Origin: JBEVEP01 sp040512755
Lineage (GTDB): Bacteria > Pseudomonadota > Alphaproteobacteria > Rhizobiales > Rhizobiaceae
Assembly (NCBI GenBank): GCA_040512755.1
Contig: JBEVEP010000115.1
Location: 1 to 9,036 of the forward strand
Direction of reading: 5' to 3'
Length of the DNA stretch: 9,036 bases
Shown: piece by piece, positions 6,263 to 9,036 of the stretch
Position numbering within the stretch: position 1 is the stretch's first letter
Layout of the letters: each line of letters starts with the position of its first letter
The notes under the pieces: model-generated
Told to the model about the DNA's origin: nothing
Seen by the model: the letters and a program-made list of their open reading frames with translations, nothing else
The model's database searches: none
Translations under genes and position numbers: made by a program

Positions 6263-6680
6263 CCTCGGTCGAATTTGAATGATACGCATTGGACCGGACG
6301 TATATCCGGGAGCGCAGGAATTTGCCGCATTACATCCGAGGCCGACAGATGTGTTGCCTCAAAATTCGGTGACGGTCCCTACATTTTGATTGGGTATCCC
6401 CATTGGCCGACCATCCGACACCGAGACTCTGGTCTGGTCACACCGCTGCCGATCGCAAAAATGTGGCCGGAAGTGGCGCACCTCGACGGGCGAAAGCGCA
6501 CACTTGACCCGAAGTGGGCATTGCTGAGCCGGGTTCTGAACGCCCTCAAAGTACGGAAAAGCGGCCTTTGATTCTCCCGGACGAGTTAGCTTCGAAGGGC
6601 GTCCAAGCAGCATTAGCTTTGTGCTATTTATCGACTTGTGTAGCATCTCGAAACGTTGCTCCTGTCCTAAGGGCCTTTCC
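6263..6680. other. Divergent intergenic region between methyltransferase and cyclase genes
   Basis: No convincing gene lies here; frames that cross it have no ribosome binding site. It must carry the promoters of both divergent genes. The only AT-rich island is at about 6608-6650, close to the cyclase. Confidence 0.45.
6619..6646 (+). promoter_or_regulatory. Candidate promoter of the cyclase gene
   Basis: TTGTGC (6619-6624) and TAGCAT (6641-6646) are spaced by 16 bases, about 35 bases before the ATG at 6681. The match to a housekeeping sigma-70 promoter is only moderate, but it falls in the single AT-rich island of the region. Confidence 0.25.
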
Positions 6681-7148
6681 ATGGAGCGGAAGCTCGCGGC
6701 AATTCTCGCGGCCGACGTAGTCGGGTATTCGGCTCTTATGGAGCGCGACGAGGCCGGGACCTTCGAACGCCTGCGGGCGGGCCGGAAAGAACTTTTCGAG
6801 CCGGAGATAGCCAGCCACCATGGGCGCGTGTTCAAGGTGATGGGCGACGGCCTGCTGGCTGAGTTTGCCAGCGTTGTCGATGCTGTCGAATGCGCCGTCG
6901 CGCTTCAGCGGGGACTGGCCGAGCGCAATGAAGCTGTTCAGGAGGCGCAGCGCATACACGTGCGCATCGGTATCAACCTGGGCGAGATTATCGTGGACGG
7001 AGAGGATCGCTATGGCGAAGGCGTCAACATAGCGACGCGGCTTGAGCAGATCGCCGAGCCAGGTTGCGTCTATGTTTCCGGCAAGGTGGCCAAAGAGGTC
7101 GAGAAAAAACTCGCTTTCGTTTTTGAATCGATGGGCGAGCAAAGATGA
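6681..7148 (+). CDS. Class III adenylate/guanylate cyclase catalytic domain (155 residues, split from its TPR part)
   Basis: Begins MERKLAAILAADVVGYSALM, the standard start of the rhizobial cyclase-TolB-TPR family; TAAGGG precedes the ATG by 7 bases. All residues expected of a class III nucleotidyl cyclase are present: metal-binding Asp12 (AADVVGYS) and Asp56 (KVMGDG), the purine-selecting pair Lys52 and Asp109 (DRYGEGVN), and transition-state residues Asn116 and Arg120 (VNIATR). Lys and Asp at the selector positions predict ATP as substrate, hence cAMP. Family members are single polypeptides of about 570-580 residues, but here the frame stops after FESMGEQR, where homologs continue with KNI-x-x-P-x-x-VYRV. 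That continuation, including what should be the last strand of the cyclase fold, is in the next gene, which overlaps by ATGA. Active in trans with the next product, or disabled by a one-base frameshift. Confidence 0.85.
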   Translation: MERKLAAILAADVVGYSALMERDEAGTFERLRAGRKELFEPEIASHHGRVFKVMGDGLLAEFASVVDAVECAVALQRGLAERNEAVQEAQRIHVRIGINLGEIIVDGEDRYGEGVNIATRLEQIAEPGCVYVSGKVAKEVEKKLAFVFESMGEQR

Positions 7149-8401
7149 AAAATTTGGACGAGCCGCTGCTGGTGTTCCGCGTGAAGCTGACTGATCATCC
7201 ATTTTCCCAAGTGCGGAAAGAGCCCACGATACCCGATCGGCCTTCTGTCGCAGTCCTGCCGTTCACGTCCGCCGGCATCGACCATGAAAGTGGCTACTTC
7301 GCTGAAGGGGTGGCGGACGACGTCATCACGGAACTGTCGCGCAACAAGGATCTGTTCGTGGTTGCCCGCCATTCGTCATTCCACGCCGCGCAAGAGAACA
7401 GCGCTCCGCGTGCCGTCGCCAGGTCGCTTGGCGTGAGACATATACTGACGGGTTCTGTTCGGCGCGCGCCTGACCGCTTGCGACTGTCTGTCCATCTCAT
7501 CGAATGTGAAACGGGCAAAGAGGTCTGGGCGGAAAGATACGACTGCAAAATAGAAGACGTTTTTGACGTGCAGCTCGACATTGCCCGCACTGTCACCGCG
7601 ACGATAGCGGGCCGCCTGACGGCCTTTGCTGACGAAGCAAGGGCATCGAAACCCCCGGATAGTTTCGACGCATATGACCACGTGCTGCGAGCGCAGCGCT
7701 ATCTGCATCGCTACACGCGTGCCGACTACGCAATCGCCCGCGAGCACCTCGAAAGCGCGATTGAAGCCGATCCGACCTACGCGCGGCCGTACAGCCTGCT
7801 TTGCCTCGCGGGGCTCTATGCCTGGTTTTGGGACATGGAAGAGGGAGGCTTGGCCGAAGTCCTCGCCACTGGAGCAAAGGCACTGTCGCTCGACGACCAA
7901 GACGCCAAGACCCATCTTGCCCTCGGAGTCGCCCAGCTTTTCTCGTACCACCACGACCGTGCGATCTATCATTTCGAACGAGCCATCTCGCTAAATCCGA
8001 ATGACGACCTCGTCGCGGCAGAGCACGGTCGGTTGCTGATGTATCTCGACCGACCCGTCGAGGGGCTGGCGCGGGTGCGGGAGGCCATGCGCCTCAACCC
8101 CTTCCACCCGAACTGGTACTGGAACCTCGAGGCGCGATGCCTGCACTCGGAAGGACGCTACGAGGAAGCAATCGCCGCCTTAGAACGGATCGATGATCCG
8201 CAGTTCTGGACTGAAGCATATCTCGCAGCTTGCCATTCCATGTGCGGTCGGAAAGATCGCGCTGCTCATTACGTCGCAAGGCTATACGAAATGCGCCCAG
8301 ACTTTCGCCTTGGCATCTTCAAAAGACTATTGCCCTACCGAAACAAGAAAACTCTCGAACGATTTCTCGACACTTTCCGAAAGGCTGGAATCCAGGATTG
8401 A
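7145..8401 (+). CDS. TolB-like/TPR protein, C-terminal part of the cyclase family protein (418 residues)
   Basis: The ATG at 7145 overlaps the preceding stop as ATGA. Residues 1-12 (MKNLDEPLLVFR) match the end of the cyclase domain in full-length relatives. A linker follows, then a TolB-N/FlgO-like domain (about 31-155): RPSVAVLPF, GYFAEGVADDVITELSR, LFVVARHSSF, LTGSVRRA and VWAERYDCKIEDVFDVQ are all family signatures. From about 175 to 385 there are TPR-like helices (AREHLESAIEADPTYARPYS, HFERAISLNPNDD, VREAMRLNPFHPNWYW), ending FRKAGIQD, the usual C-terminus. The TPR part normally mediates protein contacts and regulates the attached cyclase. The sequence is otherwise intact over 418 codons with no further stops. 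There is no strong Shine-Dalgarno of its own, so expression would depend on reinitiation after the cyclase stop. Confidence 0.85.
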   Translation: MKNLDEPLLVFRVKLTDHPFSQVRKEPTIPDRPSVAVLPFTSAGIDHESGYFAEGVADDVITELSRNKDLFVVARHSSFHAAQENSAPRAVARSLGVRHILTGSVRRAPDRLRLSVHLIECETGKEVWAERYDCKIEDVFDVQLDIARTVTATIAGRLTAFADEARASKPPDSFDAYDHVLRAQRYLHRYTRADYAIAREHLESAIEADPTYARPYSLLCLAGLYAWFWDMEEGGLAEVLATGAKALSLDDQDAKTHLALGVAQLFSYHHDRAIYHFERAISLNPNDDLVAAEHGRLLMYLDRPVEGLARVREAMRLNPFHPNWYWNLEARCLHSEGRYEEAIAALERIDDPQFWTEAYLAACHSMCGRKDRAAHYVARLYEMRPDFRLGIFKRLLPYRNKKTLERFLDTFRKAGIQD

Positions 8402-8402
8402 A

Positions 8403-8429
8403 GGTCCGCTATGCGTCGCAGATCGGACC
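8403..8429 (+). terminator. Hairpin just after the TPR gene
   Basis: GGTCCG (8403-8408) and CGGACC (8424-8429) form a 6-base perfect inverted repeat with a 15-base loop, beginning two bases after the stop codon. No T-run follows, so it is a weak terminator candidate. Confidence 0.22.
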
Positions 8430-9036
8430 CAGTTATCGACGTCAGTGGAGGTCTGCAAATGGCGCTTCTTTCCCCTTCGCTCTCATATTGAATTGTCTAA
8501 TGGTGCTTAGGTCGGTTCTTCACGCAGGACGTTGGCGTTCAGTCGAGCCGCGAGGCTAAGGCAATATGCTACAAACTGGCGCATAGGACTTCGGTCGATC
8601 TGTTGGCTCTGGCCTGTCCACCAAGCCGACGGTCGGTAGGCGCCAATTCCGGCGTTCCGTTACGGTTATGCATGGCATTGCTGTTCGAACTGACGACGAT
8701 GCGTTACAAGGGCTACGCTACGGAGTGCTCGATAGGACCGCCTGCTCCTTCCAGCGCTCGTTGATCAAAACCCGGCTGGAAATTCCGGGCGGCCTCGGAG
8801 CGCGGCGGGATCCAGCTTGTCGCATCCGGCCAGGCGGGATCGAAATGAAGCCTGACGCGACAAACCGCTGCCGATTACAGTGCCTGAAAACCGGGCGCGA
8901 TCGAGCCTGTTCGCGCCGCATTTGCGACAAGGTTGCAGGATGGCTGCTGCTACTGCCACTCCGATGTAGCTTGGGCTTTTTGCGGAGGAACCTGGTGCAT
9001 ACATTCATTCGGATTATCGGCGGCCTTGCCACTCTC
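8430..9036. other. Region without a recognisable gene; one frame open off the right edge
   Basis: On the plus strand one frame is free of stops from 8587 to the right edge (150 codons), with possible ATGs at 8668 and 8845. Its translation is Arg/Cys-rich with a short hydrophobic patch (WLLLLPL), and third-position base use shows no coding bias. Two overlapping minus-strand frames (8718-9032 and 8765-9004) are equally unconvincing. None has a clear Shine-Dalgarno or a family motif. The stretch may be non-coding or the decayed edge of something beyond the window. Confidence 0.4.

Noticed and set aside
5468..6571. Long plus-strand open frame of 367 codons
   Set aside because: It lies antisense to the methyltransferase gene, is His/Arg/Asp-rich without any domain, and arises because high GC suppresses stops opposite a real gene.
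7130..7150. Programmed -1 frameshifting between cyclase and TPR frames
   Set aside because: The bases before the stop (GCAAAGA) do not form a canonical slippery heptamer and no obvious stimulatory hairpin follows; reinitiation or a simple frameshift mutation is more likely.
8699..8764. MRYKGYAT, like the start of a HicB antitoxin
   Set aside because: The resemblance covers only eight residues, the frame then stops after 21 codons, and no HicA-like gene or further HicB sequence is present.
8718..9032. Minus-strand frames near the right edge, one with a CxxC (PCRKCGANR)
   Set aside because: No start signal, no second metal-binding pair, and a composition like random GC-rich DNA.
1..9036. CRISPR array, tRNA or rRNA genes
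   Set aside because: No regularly spaced direct repeats and no recognisable tRNA or rRNA sequence were seen on either strand.

Overview
The window looks like an accessory stretch of an alphaproteobacterial chromosome or megaplasmid, most likely from a Rhizobiales (Hyphomicrobiales) relative of Mesorhizobium. The reasons are moderately high GC, a class III adenylate cyclase/TolB-like/TPR gene of a type common in rhizobia, a basic SyrB-like small protein, and gene-poor spacers with decayed gene ends. The organism assignment is inference.

Layout. (1) 1-1863, minus strand: a two-gene unit. A 219-residue coiled-coil protein is followed, with overlap or a few bases of spacing, by a large membrane-anchored protein cut by the left edge. 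The second has a cytoplasmic-type N-terminal region of about 340 residues, one transmembrane helix and the start of an exported domain, as in OmpA-family envelope proteins. The two share two sequence motifs and probably work together at the envelope. (2) 1864-2573: spacer with a decayed IS630-type transposase tail. (3) 2574-2765, minus: a 63-residue protein resembling the Rmf/CrpP fold, with a very strong Shine-Dalgarno; a 49-codon open frame lies just upstream. (4) 2955-3670: gene-free spacer with several inverted repeats. (5) 3671-4801, minus: a DUF937-type protein with one membrane helix, directly downstream of the broken 3' end of an arylsulfatase gene. That remnant is open in frame with the DUF937 gene and makes a misleading 493-codon ORF. 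(6) 5232-5540, plus: Lys/Pro-rich SyrB-like open frame. (7) 5591-6262, minus: a class I SAM-dependent O-methyltransferase. (8) 6681-8401, plus: a class III cyclase catalytic domain and a TolB-like/TPR protein, normally one polypeptide, here separated at an ATGA overlap. (9) 8402-9036: no recognisable gene; one frame stays open off the right edge.

Functional reading. No single operon or complete new system can be shown. The strongest candidates for a little-described module are the coiled-coil/OmpA-type pair at the left and the split cyclase-TPR pair at the right. The middle is a patchwork of small standalone genes and relics (IS630 tail, arylsulfatase tail), typical of an accessory region that has gained and lost DNA.
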